DNA of 64,000 nucleotides from Caprimulgus europaeus. Taxonomy: Eukaryota; Chordata; Aves; Caprimulgiformes; Caprimulgidae. The notes under the pieces were generated by a model that searched no databases, was not told the DNA's origin, and saw nothing but the letters and a program-made list of their open reading frames with translations. Location of the stretch: positions 42,014,839 through 42,078,838 of the forward strand of contig OU015532.1 in assembly GCA_907165065.1 (NCBI GenBank). Direction: 5' to 3'. This document shows positions 1 to 14,100 of the stretch, piece by piece (position 1 is the stretch's first letter; each line of letters opens with the position of its first letter). A program made the position numbers and the translations under genes.

Positions 1-180
1 ATCTCATGTTTTGCACTACTTTCCTCCACTATGCTAGCAGAATGAATTAATACTCTGAAAACAAGCTCAGTTATTAAAAAAGAAAAAAATCTGTAAGGCC
101 TGCTGGCACTATTCTACTGGTATTTAACTTTTCCAGTCATTAAAGCATAGTCAATTACCACACAGGAATAGTTTTGAGGG

Positions 181-194
181 TTTTTTTTTTTTTT
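181..194. repeat. T14 homopolymer
   Basis: Fourteen consecutive T on the plus strand beside the candidate CHP1 cleavage site. A simple homopolymer. Confidence 0.9.
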
Positions 195-207
195 ATACAG
201 TGGAAGG

Positions 208-213
208 TTTATT
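208..213 (-). terminator. CHP1: Candidate CHP1 poly(A) signal AATAAA
   Basis: TTTATT on the plus strand reads AATAAA on the CHP1 strand. A genomic A-tract (14 T on the plus strand, 181-194) lies 14-27 bases downstream, where cleavage would be expected. That A-tract could also prime oligo(dT) internally, so the exact end needs 3' read support. Confidence 0.5.
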
Positions 214-2069
214 CATGGATTGATAAATACAATATCCAGTCTCACTGGGACAATAAGGCACAACTGTAGGTTACAACTATATAGCCAGAAGAGAGCAACA
301 CCTACTTTTTAGCAGATCACAAAGCCTACAAACACTTTTTTACTTTTCAGTCTGTTAACATTATCACATTCCTATTTTACATGACATGGTCATAAAACTG
401 TAATATTTATTTCTCATACAGAGTAGAGGTTTTTAATTTACATTTCTTTCTGGAATTGGGCTGCACTCCGCATACCAATAAAGTGCAACATTTCACTCTG
501 CAATTCCTTAATATAAAAGAAATCAAAAATCCTTCAGAGACTTGCATGTTATTCTTTAAGACAAGTGATGATTAAAGAAACAGAGGAAAAAAGGAAATGC
601 AGATCTGAGGGTAGTTTGAGACTGGTAAGTATTAATAGAAATGTCAACAGATGACAGAGAAGCAGTTATAACACTGATTCTTCAATAAAGAAGCTCACAG
701 GGTTGTTTGTTTTTATTGGAAGGACCTCCCAGATTAGGATGCTCCAGCTGAACTGGATGAGATCATTTGCCAATCTAGCCACAGACAATTATATTACTAT
801 CAAACCTTCAATACTTTTGATGTCTCTGATTTATCAGCATTATATTAATGGCATTAATCATCTTATATTTGCTGAGAGACTTGTGTAGGAATATATTCTG
901 AAATATTTGGGATACTCTGTACTTCTCCAAATTATATTCTTATACCAGGGCTTTCATAAATACAGCTACCACCCTCAACCCAAGTCTAATAGACCAGGAC
1001 TTCCATACTGGAAAATTGAAGTAATTACCAATTATCCAGGTTACTGTGACCGGGGAGGAGTGGAAATCAGTACTATGTTTCATGACACTTTTACCAGGGG
1101 TGGCAGTGACAGATCTACTAATACAGATTTTGGCATGACTAGTTTTCTTACATTATGTACACTGCTAAATACTTTCAGAGGCAAAACCACCCTGATGAGA
1201 GGAGGGATTCTAGAGCAAAGCAACCTGGAAAGGGCACTTCATGGTCCACTGGCTGTCAAGCCTGCAAGCTACTCAAAGGAAAGAAAAGTTTCTGCATCTT
1301 CTACTGGAAGAATTTAAGTGACTTAGTGCAGAATTCCTATTCCTTTTGAGGACACCATAGTTAGTCTTCACCACAGATCCTCCTATTGTCCCTGTGAATT
1401 CATCCCACAAAGAAAAAAAGCCAAAACTATTCACAGTACTTCAGAGTACTGTAGGCTATCATCACGCATTCAGTGCTAGTTGTACAACAAAGCCATAGAA
1501 ATTGAGAAGTCCTCCAGTAAAAGGCAGTTTTGGAAGCAGGGAAGAAACAAATCTGCATGTAAAGAGCCAAATGGGAAAGGGGAAAAAAAAAAAGGGGGCA
1601 GTTGTAGTGTTGTATTGCTACTGGAAGCAAAAGTGAATCATTATTGCTGCACCTAGTATTTGAGTAGATGCTTGTCTCCAAAGTGTTTCAGAGGGCACTT
1701 CTGTGGCACATTCCCATTTTTCCATTCTCAGATTCAGAGCTCAGAAGAATCAGTTTGTAGATTAAACAGCAGTACATAAGGAGAGACATTTTTGCTGAAA
1801 CAGTAGTGCAGAAGGAGACAATGGAGAAAGGTTTAAAAAAAAAAAGGAAGGAAAATATTTTAAAAAACCCAACTCCTTTCCAAGTTGCATGGCAGCCATT
1901 TCCCTTTGTTCCTGATGCACAGGGAATGTTCACATTGGTAGAACAAATCAGGGAGGGGTTGATGTATTGTATATGCACCTGTAGCAATGCTCTGGGGGAA
2001 GGTGCTAAGGAGAAAACAAAGTTCTATTCATTATGTAGTAGGGGTAGAAAGGAACAGGTTCTCCATCCA
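208..2069 (-). other. CHP1: CHP1 3' untranslated region
   Basis: The sequence downstream of the CHP1 stop is AT-rich and has no splice site or conserved frame that I can support. About 1.86 kb separates the stop from the first good poly(A) signal beside the left edge, consistent with the long CHP1 3'UTR in other vertebrates. The real end could be proximal, because further AATAAA-type hexamers occur on this strand (for example 406-411). The short open frames here look like chance. Confidence 0.6.
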
Positions 2070-2123
2070 TCAGTGAAGAAATCGAATGCTCATTTTCTGC
2101 TCTACATCCACCTTCTCCAAAAC
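2070..2123 (-). CDS. CHP1: CHP1 coding exon 7 (terminal)
   Basis: A 54-nt coding part encoding [17 protein letters not shown] and a TGA stop at 2072-2070. It is followed on the minus strand by a long 3'UTR in the same terminal exon. Confidence 0.96.
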   Translation of the reverse strand, partial: VLEKVDVEQKMSIRFLH

Positions 2124-5100
2124 CTGCAATGAAATTCAAAAACAGCTACTTAAATTACCATTCATACTTCCCTCTTACAATGTTTCCTACTCTAGTATAG
2201 AGCAAATGGGCAGGAACATGGGATGTCTTCAGCTTGGCATGCCAGTCTTTCATCTACAGACTGCTATTTTTCATTCTGTACTAAGGACCTTCCAACAAAA
2301 GCAGCTTCAGCCATTAAAGCTAGAAGAAGGCTGTAAAATAAAATGTAGCTAATGCAGTTTCAGTCTGCCAACAGCCCAGAAAGGCCTGGATTCCCTAAAT
2401 TAGATTGTGTGGGAATGCACGGCCAGGAAACAGAAGGGAAAACAGAGTAGAGGAAGAAGCACAAGCAGTCATTAAAGAGCTAAAAATCAAGACCACAGCA
2501 TCACTAATGAACATCACTGTAGAACTGGGGTGGCAACTTCATTTGCTGAATTGCTATTAACACTGAGGTACAAAGACTTTAGTCTGCTTCAGGCTGTTTC
2601 AGGCAGTAGACTTCAGTGTTCCAAGATCAGAGTAATTAAAGTTTAGGAGACCCCTGGAGGTCTTTTAGTCCAACTCCTTCAACTCCTGGTTAAAGCAGGG
2701 CCAGCTAAATCAGGTTGCTCAGGGCCTTGTCTAGTTAAGTTTTAAATATGTCCAAGGAAGGAGGTTCTACATCTTCAGCACCTATGATAATCCTCTCAGT
2801 AAAAAGTTTTCCTCATAGCTAGCCAGAATTTCCCCATGTTGCAGCTTGTTTCTGTTGCCTCTTGCCCTGTTTCTGTCCACCCCCAAGACAAGTCTAGTTC
2901 CTTGTGGCAATACCATCCCATTAGCTAGTTGAATTTGTTCTGCTATAGGACAGGTTTCCCCACTCTCTGTATAATCGCTCCGTACTATTTATTAGCTATT
3001 TCTGACTCACAAAAGATGTAATTCAAAGGAATAGAGCCAGGAACTTGAATACTGATTTAGTTGTGTTGCTAATGGATGAAATCTCCAAGTGAAAACTGAT
3101 CAGCACAATTGCAACAGAATTACTCTATTGTAACTGTGCTAGTCAGGCTACCTGTGTAGAAAGAAGTGGCTGCAAAAGAAAAAAGTTAACATTCTGCAGT
3201 ATATTCAGTGCTGTAGCTTATGTAAGAGCATGAAGAAACATACAGACTAATTATTAGTACCCAAACAGTACAAAAAAAAAAAAAGTCCTGATAAGGAAGG
3301 AAAGAAAGAGACCTAGCAGAAGGCTTGCTTTGCCCAAATGCAGGCCAGACAGGACTATTTGAACACCGACTTCCTCTGTGTTTCTATTTGCATTTAAGTC
3401 TGAATTACTCGCCCATTGCCAAGCAGTTTCATTTAGTTGTTAAATGTAGTTTACCAACCTTGACAAACTCAGCAAAAGAGATGGCACTATCTCCATCCTG
3501 ATCAGCTTCCTGGATTGTCCTGTCAGCAATGCTGCCCAGCTGCTCATCTGAAATGTTTACACCAACCATCATCCGTAATACCTGTAACATACAGAAGTCC
3601 TCAGATTATTATATTTTTAATTACAAAAAACCCTAAAAATAACTGTTATTGACATAGAACAGAAGTATTCTTAGTGCTGTTTTTCTCATGCACACTGTCA
3701 AGATATAAAATATCACCATACAAGAACAACCCTGGAGGATTTCCACAGAAATAATTTTAAGACAGACTTCTATTTGGCCTTTGTACATCAAGGCTTTCAG
3801 AAAAGACAGCTTGCTTTTGTAGCCACCTTTGACAATGAAACCTGCTTTTTCACTAGGCAGCAGGAAGAGGCAGAAGTATGAAAAAGCTTTTGGAACCAGG
3901 AATAAATACGTTTTCTTCCCATGCTTTTGTCTATTTTTTCCCCACAAAAATACCAACATTTGATGAAATATCTGCTCTTTGAGATAGTTGCCTACAGGAA
4001 TCTTGTAAGTATATTGTCATATGATAACTGCCATTACTTTCTACAGTTAGGAAAGCATTTTCTGTGCAGAGAGAAGAGGGCAGTTTCAGTCAAAAGCAAA
4101 TCCTGGTACATCAGGAACCACAAATTGCCATGTCTACTTCCTAGGATTAGTAGTATGTAATTACTTCTAGCTCGAGCCTAGTTTCATATATATGCAGCAC
4201 TGATGAACTTTGATTACCTTTGCCACAATTTCAATAAGTTTTATTCTACTGAGAGGATACACAGAGGATCAGGCAAACAACCTAATCCACCTCGAGGACT
4301 GTTCCTGAGAAGTCCTGTTAGAAGCTCCTTTGAAGTTACAGAAGGTTCTTCTTCAGGTGCTTGGTGTACTCTTGGTATTGTTTCCAATAGGATCTGCTTG
4401 GCCTAACACTGGTTTTAACTTGAATCTAGCATTCCATGTCTGACAAAACAGCCTGGGCTACCAAATGAGATTAAAGTCTCATACCATATCTAAACCTTTA
4501 AACCAGAGATAAACAATTAGCCACTAAATTCCTTCAGGAGCTCTTTTGAGAAGACTGTTGTAATTCCCCTCCATATTCTAAATGGATGTAAAGTCACAGA
4601 GAAGGTCACAATGGAGTCATTCAAAGCAGCCCTGTGCCATTTACCTGAAGAAGCTCATCCCTGGAAATCTTGTCATCTTTATCTAGATCATATAACCGAA
4701 AGGCAACTACAGGGAAGAGGAGAATGAGGAGTTTAATTCAAGTGCCATTATTTCTCTTTATAGCAATACATTTATCTAAAAATACATGAAATGATACTAT
4801 GTATTCATAAATCATTTTAAGAGAATTAGCTTGGAATTTTAATTCACCATAAAACTAATGTTCAGCTCCATAAAGGGTTATTACTGCATACAGTAATAAC
4901 ATTATTGCCAAGAAGTGAAAAATCTTACTTAAGTAGTACACAGTATGAGCACTTTCAGAAGCACTCTGCTTGCAGAGATATTTCTTCAAAGCCCTGAGTC
5001 ATGGAAGTGTAATTACCACTAAGATATATTCAATCCTTTAACTTCAAAGCCAACCATTTTTTACATTACCATTCATTCTCTTTGACTATACTCTGGATGA

Positions 5101-8100
5101 GATATGACAGAAATTTTAAGTGCTCTGAGGACTGTTGCCAACTTTGATTAGCAAGCAAGAGCATTCTGCTCATACTGTAGGCAGGCATCCAAATACTCAA
5201 GAAAGTACTCAGCTGGATATGAGAAAAAAAGCACTTTTATATGGAAGACTGGATAAAGAAGCAGAAAAGCCCATTCACATATGGGATGCAGCTTCTAAAT
5301 CTGAAATAAACATGGATGCAAACCATTTTGAAACACTCCTGTTATGAGATGTTTGGAAAAGCATATCTATTACTCAAGGTTCAACCAATTCCACCAAATT
5401 CCAGTAGAAGAATGGGTCAATTGTTGACATTCTGAACAGGTAAGCTTGCAAGTTAATTAAAAAAAACCCAAAACAGGTACTAGAGGATATTATTCCACAG
5501 GGAGTGACTATACTGAAGACCTCAAGCCCCTTCACTCCCTCTGTAGGAAGAAAAAAAAAAAGAAGAGAAATAACTGCTCCTACAGGAAGTTTCACATTTC
5601 TTACAGTGGAGCTTGTTACTCCGGCTGTTTAGTGGTTCTGGTCCATTCTGGTCTTTGCTCTTTTCATTGTCTTCTATGGGTCGGAAATGGGCTAGTGTCC
5701 TCATGAATCCACGGAAATTCACCTGGTCCTCTCTGCATAAGCATTTCAGCAGGTCAGTTTTAGTATAGCTTATACAAGTTATTTATTTCAGTAAAGAAAA
5801 GTATAAATGTCTAAAGCATCAACACCATGCAGACTTACACTCCCCACCTCCCCAGGTAGTATTCTTAGTAGCTGCCTACACTCAAACCCAGCTCTGATAC
5901 AGTGCAGTTGCAACCTGGGATCACACTGTTGTGAAGTATGATGTGTGAAAAAAGAAGCTGTGATAAGTCTTTTCAAGGGCTCCCCTCCCTTGCCTGCAAC
6001 CTCTATTTAAGCTCAAGCCCTCACCTCTGGCTCTTGCCTGAGCTATCCTGCAGCTATACCCCAGTCTGACAATGTATCTTGCTGATCCAGACCCTGATTC
6101 CCTGGATTGACCCAAGACTTGCTTCACCACTGTCAGCTTGTCTGGTAACCACTGGACTGTTGACAGATGTGACAACAGTCACTGGACCTGCTGTGCTTTT
6201 CTTGTTCAGGTGCTGTGCCCTTTGTTATCGAGTACATCACCCCTGCCAGCTTTGCTGTCACCCTTGGCTCCTGCCTGTGGGGCAGCCATCCCTCACTGCT
6301 CCCTGACAAATAGCTCTCTAGAGTTTCTGTGGCAACCAGCTATGTAAGTACTTTCCAGGACTCCTGCTTTCTATTCAGGAAACCCTGCTTGGTATTAGCC
6401 AATATTACAACCTGATTAGACAATCCAATCTTGATCAATCAGTAATGACAAATACATTCAAGAACAGCAAAAGATTCCATAGAGCCATCTAGAGGGGTGT
6501 AATGAAGTCAGACAGTACTACAAATTTTATCATCTCTTCGGATTTATGTTCAAAGTGCTACAAGCTATGCCTTAAATGTGATCAAAAACCACAAACAAAG
6601 CTGATCTAAAAACAAAAGTACACTTAGAGGCTAAAAGGTGGAAAATAAGACTGAATTAGTCTTATTTTAAGTTCTTAACAGCAACACTACTTAACATAAA
6701 ATAATATTGTTTAATAATATATAAAATAATAAGTTTGCTTTAATAACCAAAGTCCATAGGAAAGTGTAAAACTGTGACATGAAGCCTGAGTTTCAGTGAA
6801 TAAAGCACACAACTCCTGTAAATTTGTGAAGTATTTCTCATTACAGAACGAAAAACTTGCTGAGGAAACAACGTACCCACACACATGATAAGTCTGAGGT
6901 GTTCAATTACTCATAAATTCAAATTCTGTGCTTTAATTATCAGAAATTCACTCCTATCAAAATTTCTGACAAACTATGAATTTTGTGGCTGCTTGCAAAT
7001 TCAGTCCGTTGGAACTTACCCTTCTGGAAAGAAGGCGTTGATGATTCTGTCTCCCAGTGGATTGATGGCAAGCTCTGGAATCCGCTGGAAGTCTTCACGG
7101 CTAAGTAAAGCAAGAGCACAAGAAATCTGTATAAAGTTGAAGTCAGAGGAGAAATAATTGCTTAAAATTAAAAAGAATTGACAGTAAAACATGCATTTGG
7201 TTCTCTTTCTGCAGGAACACTTGGGTGGTTTTTAAAATGTAACTCTTTAAATCATGTTTTCTCTATGACTAATGGCACAAAGCAAAGCAAAAGACAATGC
7301 CAAGCCTGCATTACATTACAGGCTAGCAGCATTAATTTATCATGTTAACAGCATTTTTCAGATGCCAACGTGCTTGTGCTAGAAACCTTACTGTAATGAT
7401 ACTGACCAGCTTGCAGATTAAGGAAAGGAAAGCTTCTGAATTGGCTTTAAAGGAAAATATAACTTCCAAATGCTTTTGAGTTTTCTTTTGTTTGTTTATT
7501 TGGTTGGGTTTTTTTAAATAATTATTTTGATGTGAAAAAATCATGCCAATTCAAATGATTTGGTATGATTTTTTCACACTACTCCATTCCAGATTCCGGT
7601 ACTCCTCCAAATATACCACAGGTGATCTGCATATTCTAACATATTTTTTTTGTTTATGCAACAACTTCATATACTATTACAAATGCCAAATTTCAGATTA
7701 TTTTAGTTTCAACCAAGCAGCTCCTCTACTTTAAGTTGTAAATTTAGACTTCGACAGGGGCCGGTACACCAGATGTGATTTCACCAGTACATTGCAAATA
7801 CTCGCTGCTCTTGCCAGCCATTCTCCTTTCTGCTCACAATTATATGTACACAGTACAGTATGAGCATAGCTATACTTACATTGTTATACCTTTCTGATCT
7901 GGAAGACAACATGAGCTGTACTGATGTAAACATTTTAGATCAGTATGACAGGAACACAGGGCTCATTCTATTATGAGAGTTGCACTAATTATTTTTCTTT
8001 TCTTTCAACCTAAATAGAATGGCACTGACAGGAAAGTAGGGAAATTTTGGTGTGACCAAGGTGTGATTGAAGTATTCACTATGGCACAACAGGTTTGGTT

Positions 8101-11100
8101 TGGGGTTTTTGGGGGGTTTGTTTGGTTGGCTGGTTTGTTCCCCCCCGCCCCCCAACTACAGAGCACAGCAATACAGCAATTTATCAGTTTGTACAAAATA
8201 TACTCCATAATCATTTAGGTTTTAAATTGCAAAGATAACAGCAATGAGGTAAGGTTGTAAAAAAAAAACCAAACCTATTCTGTCTGGATGCATAACTTGA
8301 CATATCCTGCCCCATCTCCAGAAATACTGGAAATTCTCTTCACATTAAATATAGTCCTGCTGGTTTTGATGTTTGGGTCAAAGTCTCAGACTTGGTTACT
8401 ACATGTTTGCTATTTTTGAAAGCTATGTTCACTAAATGAATCAGCAAGAAGGTTTGATTCATGATATCACAATACCAAAAACCTGGCAAAGTAAACACAA
8501 ACAGATTTTTAAATTATTTAAGTATACTGGCCTTTAATAATCTTAGAGACAGGGGGGAAAAAAGGAATTGGCTAACTTGATTCCTAGCCTAGCCCGGGAA
8601 AGGCACAGAAGCAAAACGTTCTAGTTTTAAATGCATTCTAAAGCATTCCTTGCACCCAGTCACACCACAGCACTGTTAAGAGTCCCAATTACAATATATC
8701 TGTTACAACATGGTTAACCTGTTTGACCTTCTAATAAAGTGACCTGACCATATTTTTAGGCTATCCCAGCAAACCTCTGCTCTGACCAGGTCTGAATTAT
8801 TTTTAACAGTTAACATCTATATAACATCATCAACTTGTTACCAGACCCTTCAGGACTGCTGCATTTTAAGCTATAGCTGAAGGGCAAAGTACGCATTAGC
8901 AATTTAGGCAGGAGATGCAGTGATGTGGAAAGCCCACGCCCTGGTAACAGTATTTTAACAACAGGACTTCAGTGTCAATGCCAACATTTACAAGACAAAA
9001 GCAGCAACTGCCCTCCCTTCCACTGAGAGCAAAATCCTAGCTGCTTCAGAATTCTTAACTTGCTTATCGCTATTTCTTAGTATTGAGCCTCAATTTACAC
9101 TTGGTATTTCAGCCTCCAGTTGTTCTGCTTTCTAACAGATTAACAATTAACCACCAAAAACTCCCCAGGTTTCAAATCTCTTTGTCCTGTCATTTATCAG
9201 GATTGCAGTAAACCATTTTCGCTTCTTAAGAGCACATTACTGAGTGTTACAACTGAAATAGCTGTAACAGCCCTAACAGTAAATGAATGCACGAGGTAAC
9301 TTATTATCTACTTGATAAACTAAAGCTTCCTGCAGTCATTAGGGACCAGCTTCACCTGGCTGAGACCGGAGCCTACAGGAACTCTGATGCCCTCTACTTC
9401 TATGTTCATGTGCTCTAACAACAAGGCTCTTTAACCACGAACTTGGTTTCTATTAAGTCCTTGCTTAAATGTAACATGCAAAGCAACCTTTAACTGCATG
9501 TTATCATTATGCACGGAAATAATTAATGTATATGTCAGTGCATTCATGCTTCGACATACTTTGCAGTAAGGTATTTGTACATTCTAAGACAAGTATTTCT
9601 AAGCATGTGTAAACCCTCCAAGGAACACAGCAGATCCCTCCTATAAAGGTGGCTCTGCCTTACCTCACAGGCTGCAAGAAACCTACTAGACCCATTTTTT
9701 CTTCTGTTATTTCTGGCTGTTCACCTTTCTTTTACTTTTAGGTAATAGCAGAGTACTGTTCTGTCAACAGGGATGAGGAGGGTAGGGCTATCTAGAGCTG
9801 AGGGAAAGCAAAGCAGTGGTGATAAAACAAGCCATATGCAAAACAGAAGTGGTAGAGGAAAGGAAAAATGTCCAGAGGATATACGTAACAAGAAATTACA
9901 TGAAAAAGGGAAATAATTAGAAGTAGTAAGGTGTATCATGCAAGATGGTCAAAATACTAGCTGAGAGGTTTCACTGCTCCTCCCTTTCCTCACTAACACT
10001 GTCATTCATCCAACCTTTTGCTGGTCTAATGTATCTCACTAACCCCCCAAAACACCCCTCACCTTCCTCCTCTCCAGCCTTCCAATTATCCTTCTGTAGA
10101 ATTAGTAACTTGAAACTGTTTAAAAAACTTAAAAAAATTTAACTGCACCAAGGCTAAGAAGAAGTGCTGGGAGCTTGGAGAAATGACAGGGAAAGAGGAT
10201 GGAAATCCTCTTTCACAGCTGTGTCAGCCATTTCATCTAACTTCATCATTACACATGCTCTGCACAAATTTTAAAAGTAGCTTAGCTATCAGCAGAGTAA
10301 TTGGTTTATAAACATTAGGGCAAGAAGTATGCTAAAAGTGAAAGTGATAATAGATGTGCAACAGGGGGGAGGAAAAAAAAGGCAGTATGAATAAAGCACA
10401 AAGATGGAAGTATAGACTACCTACCACTCTAATCCTAACCCATATCCTGCCTATCCTGTCTGTTTTACATAAACCTAAAAATCCTTTGCATTTTCTAAAG
10501 CAAAGGTAAAGAATCTGACATTTAGAGAGCTAGCTTTTATGTTCCACTTTGAAATAAGAACAAGCCTGACACCTTTCCAGACTGAGATGATTCAATTCAC
10601 CAACAAAGATTAACAGATGGCCCAGCTAGTTCTTGTTACCCTTATCTCAAGACCAGAGGCTTTCTGAAGTTCTCCAGGAGACACCATTTTGTGAATAGTT
10701 TTCATAAGCATGAGACGTGTCTGAACAGAACAGTGTCTATTCTCCTCATTTATGAGATTTCAGAATACTTGCCCTCCCTTCCTTCTTCCACACTCACCAG
10801 CCTATACCAATTTTTGTAGAGTGAAAAATACTTCCAAAGTGCCCAACCTGTTATTTCCCCAGTGCAGAAACTACCATAAGTGGGATGCTCTGTGCAAAAG
10901 TTGTAAGCAGAAGTAGGAGTTTAGACAAGGATCCTCTTCTAGCTCTGTGCACACCTGTCTAGAGCTACCTGCAAGTAGACAAATTTTGGAGCAGATGTAT
11001 TCTTGTGTGGTGCACACTGCAGTACCAGCCCAAGGAGCCTCACTGAAGCATGCACATACTTATCCTGGTCACACACTTCAATTTCTTCATCTTGGAAATC

Positions 11101-14100
11101 GGTGTAAAGTAGAAGTCATGCACACTGGTTTCCTTCTGACCTGTAGTCAGGATGTAGGCAGAGCAAGCATGTTTCAGATTTCACAATTTAGATGTAGCTA
11201 TGGACATCCGAGGCTACCAACCTTTTGTTTTGGCAATTCAGCCAGTCACAATGTTGACATCAAAGGTGACAAAAGAACTTTCAGAGGAACAGTTTTGTCC
11301 TGGCTTTTAGAGCCTGGTTTCATTCAGATGGTGCAAGTCTGAGGGAACTTACTCATTTTGTTTAAAAAAAGGGAAGCTAAGGAAAAATCTAATCAGTAAC
11401 CGTAACTGTAGCCATTTAGAGGATAAGGAGCAGGGAGGAAAAAAAAAATTAAGCCAAAACAAGACATATGAAGTTTTGTCTCCATGAAAACCCTTCCCTC
11501 ACATCCTTTTATGTAACTGCAAAAAAAAGAAAGTGACTTGAAACTGCATATAGGTACAAGGGATAGAAACATCTGGCTAGGAAAGATTTCAGCTTTTGAT
11601 TATAGTTCCAGAATGAACTACCTCCTACCTGTCTTCTCCAATCACCAGGATTAATCATCATCCACCAGATCTGCTGTACAAAGTTCTTTACCTTGACCAT
11701 TTTTAATACGTAGATAATGAGAACACAGCTTCTCCCGTTCTTTAAAAGGGTAGTACACATTTAAAGATTTATTTCATGCCATAAAGAACTGCCTAACACT
11801 TCTTTTCCTGATCACAGTCACATGAGTGACTTTTGTCATGACTGATTTTTAAGTCAAAGGTATAAGTCATCCTTAGGGAAACAGTAATTCTTGCTCACAG
11901 GAAACAAACAGAAGACAAGTCTTCTAAACTGTTTGGTGATAGTAAGCAAGTGATTACTTCATCTTACTTGTCTCAAAATAGAAAGCTCTCTTTGAGCACT
12001 ATTTCAGAAACCAACATTTATGACCTGTTCTTACTCCCTGCCCCCCCCCCCCCCCCCCCCTTTTTTTTTTCCCCAGGAAGTAGTTTTCCATTACTTAAAC
12101 TTAATAGTTTCCACATATTGTGGGTGCCAGGACAGATTTCAAAATTTCAATGCCACTTCAAGTCAGCCACATTTGGGAGCAGGCTGCGCTTAGGGGCAGC
12201 AAGACTGCAAGTTAATGGATCGCAGTTTAAACAGTTGCTGGGATTTTCCAAAGGAACACCATTTCCTCTCCCAAGTACCACGTGATTATCAACAATGAAA
12301 GTCAAACTCCTCCTGATAACACTGTGAAACTAAGCATTGTGCAACAGACATTCATAGCATATTTTATTAATTACTTCTCTTACGTAAACCAAGTACAATC
12401 ACTTTATGCACTCAATAGGTGAATTTAAAGTTGGAGGGAAGAGTTGAGGAAGAATGTGTGCTAGGTTCAAATTGTGCTAGACTAGTCTGGAAGCCATCAC
12501 CTTCATTCATCAGTGCAGACTAAACCCTCATGCAAAGCTTAAAGAGGCTGTTAGTGGTGTTCTTTTTCAAGTAACTTAATTTAGAAACACAAGCAGTATT
12601 AACCTTACCTACAACATCATTATCTGATCTTTATGTCACAATTGCCAATTAGCAAATGCTACAATTTATATGATACATTGACTTTGGTGACAGAGTGGGC
12701 TTAAGTAGTTCCTGCCCATCCCATCCTAAATCAATTGTTTCCACACCCACAATCCATATATTTACAGTACAGCCACAATCCAAATCACTGCAGTCAGTCA
12801 GCTTAAAATATCCACACAAACCCAAAGAGGAGGGAAAGTATTTTTAACCAAAAATAATCACTCAGTAGTCCTGTTTTAAGTAATTGGTTGTGGAGTTGTA
12901 CTGTACAGTTAACTGAGAAGTCAGCAATTTGTGGCACCAGAAGGAAGTGCACATTTCCTTCAGGAAAGGAAACTGCAGTAAGCTGGCAGTACTACCAAAG
13001 ACAGTGTATCTTACAACTTGTCACCCTCATCCTCTGGGCAGTGATTCTAACTCTATAGTTATATGTAGGTCTAACTTTTATAGGTTTGTAATGCATCCTA
13101 CAATCACATTTTTCAAGATCATATACAAAATCTCAAGTGATCCCTGAATCTGTTTACTGGGTTTGATTAAGACAGAATTGCTTTGAAAAAAAAAAATTAA
13201 TGCCAAACAGATTCCATATCCTATATGCTACAAGGTCCTTTTCCCCTTCCCACTCTCTCCTGCATTCTCTCCAGCTTCCCCAAGCACTGGTTCTGGCATA
13301 CACAGCTATATAGTGAATGGAAAACAAAATCTACCTGAAAACTATTTTGTTGTTCTACTTGGCAGCTTTTCAAAGCTGTAGCTTAGTTTCCAAAGCTGAG
13401 CCTACAGTAACAGCATCAACACAGTAAAGGAACAGACCAGACAAGTGATCTGATCACTTGGGTGGGTGGGGAACAGGCTGACAGGTCACACCCAGAGGGT
13501 GGTGGAAAACAGCTCCTTTTCAAACTGGCAACTTGTCACAAGTGGGATCCCTCACAATCTATACTGGACCCAAAGCTGTTTAAAATCTTGATAAATGATC
13601 TGGATAATGGGATCAAGTGTACTCTGACAAAGTTTGCCAGTGACACCAAACTGAGTGGAGAAGAGGACACTTTGTAAGGGACAACCAGCCTGCAGGAAGA
13701 CCTGGATAGGCTGTAAGAGTGGGCTACCAAGAACCTTATGAAGCTCAACAAAGACAGACATAAGGTCTTGCATCTGGGAAAGCATAATGCAGGAGTGCAG
13801 CACAGACTGGGATCTACCTGGCCAGGGAGCAGCTAGGTGGAAAAGAAACTGAGGGTCCTGGTGGACAATAAGCCCACTACCAGTGAACAGCGTGCTGCAG
13901 CTGCAAAGAAAGCCAACAGGATGCTGCGCTGCATCAAAGGCATCACCAGCAGAGATCAAGAAGCCACTATCCCACTCTACTCAGCATTCATCAGGCCACA
14001 CTTGGAATACTGTGTTCAGTTTTGGTTCTCACTATACAAAAAAAGATGTCAACAGGCTGCAGAGGGTCCAGAGAAGGACCGTGAAGATAATCAAAGGACC

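Larger units (their letters stand above)
3582..7019 (-). other. CHP1: CHP1 introns 5, 4 and 3
   Basis: Three introns (3582-4644, 4707-5604, 5733-7019) around exons 5 and 4. They are mostly AT-rich sequence without identifiable genes. A C/T-rich patch at about 5970-6330 differs in composition from its surroundings; I cannot assign it to a repeat family with confidence. Confidence 0.8.

Noticed and set aside
1806-2132. 108-codon frame antisense to the CHP1 terminal exon
   Set aside because: A shadow of the CHP1 3'UTR and last exon; no similarity to a known protein.
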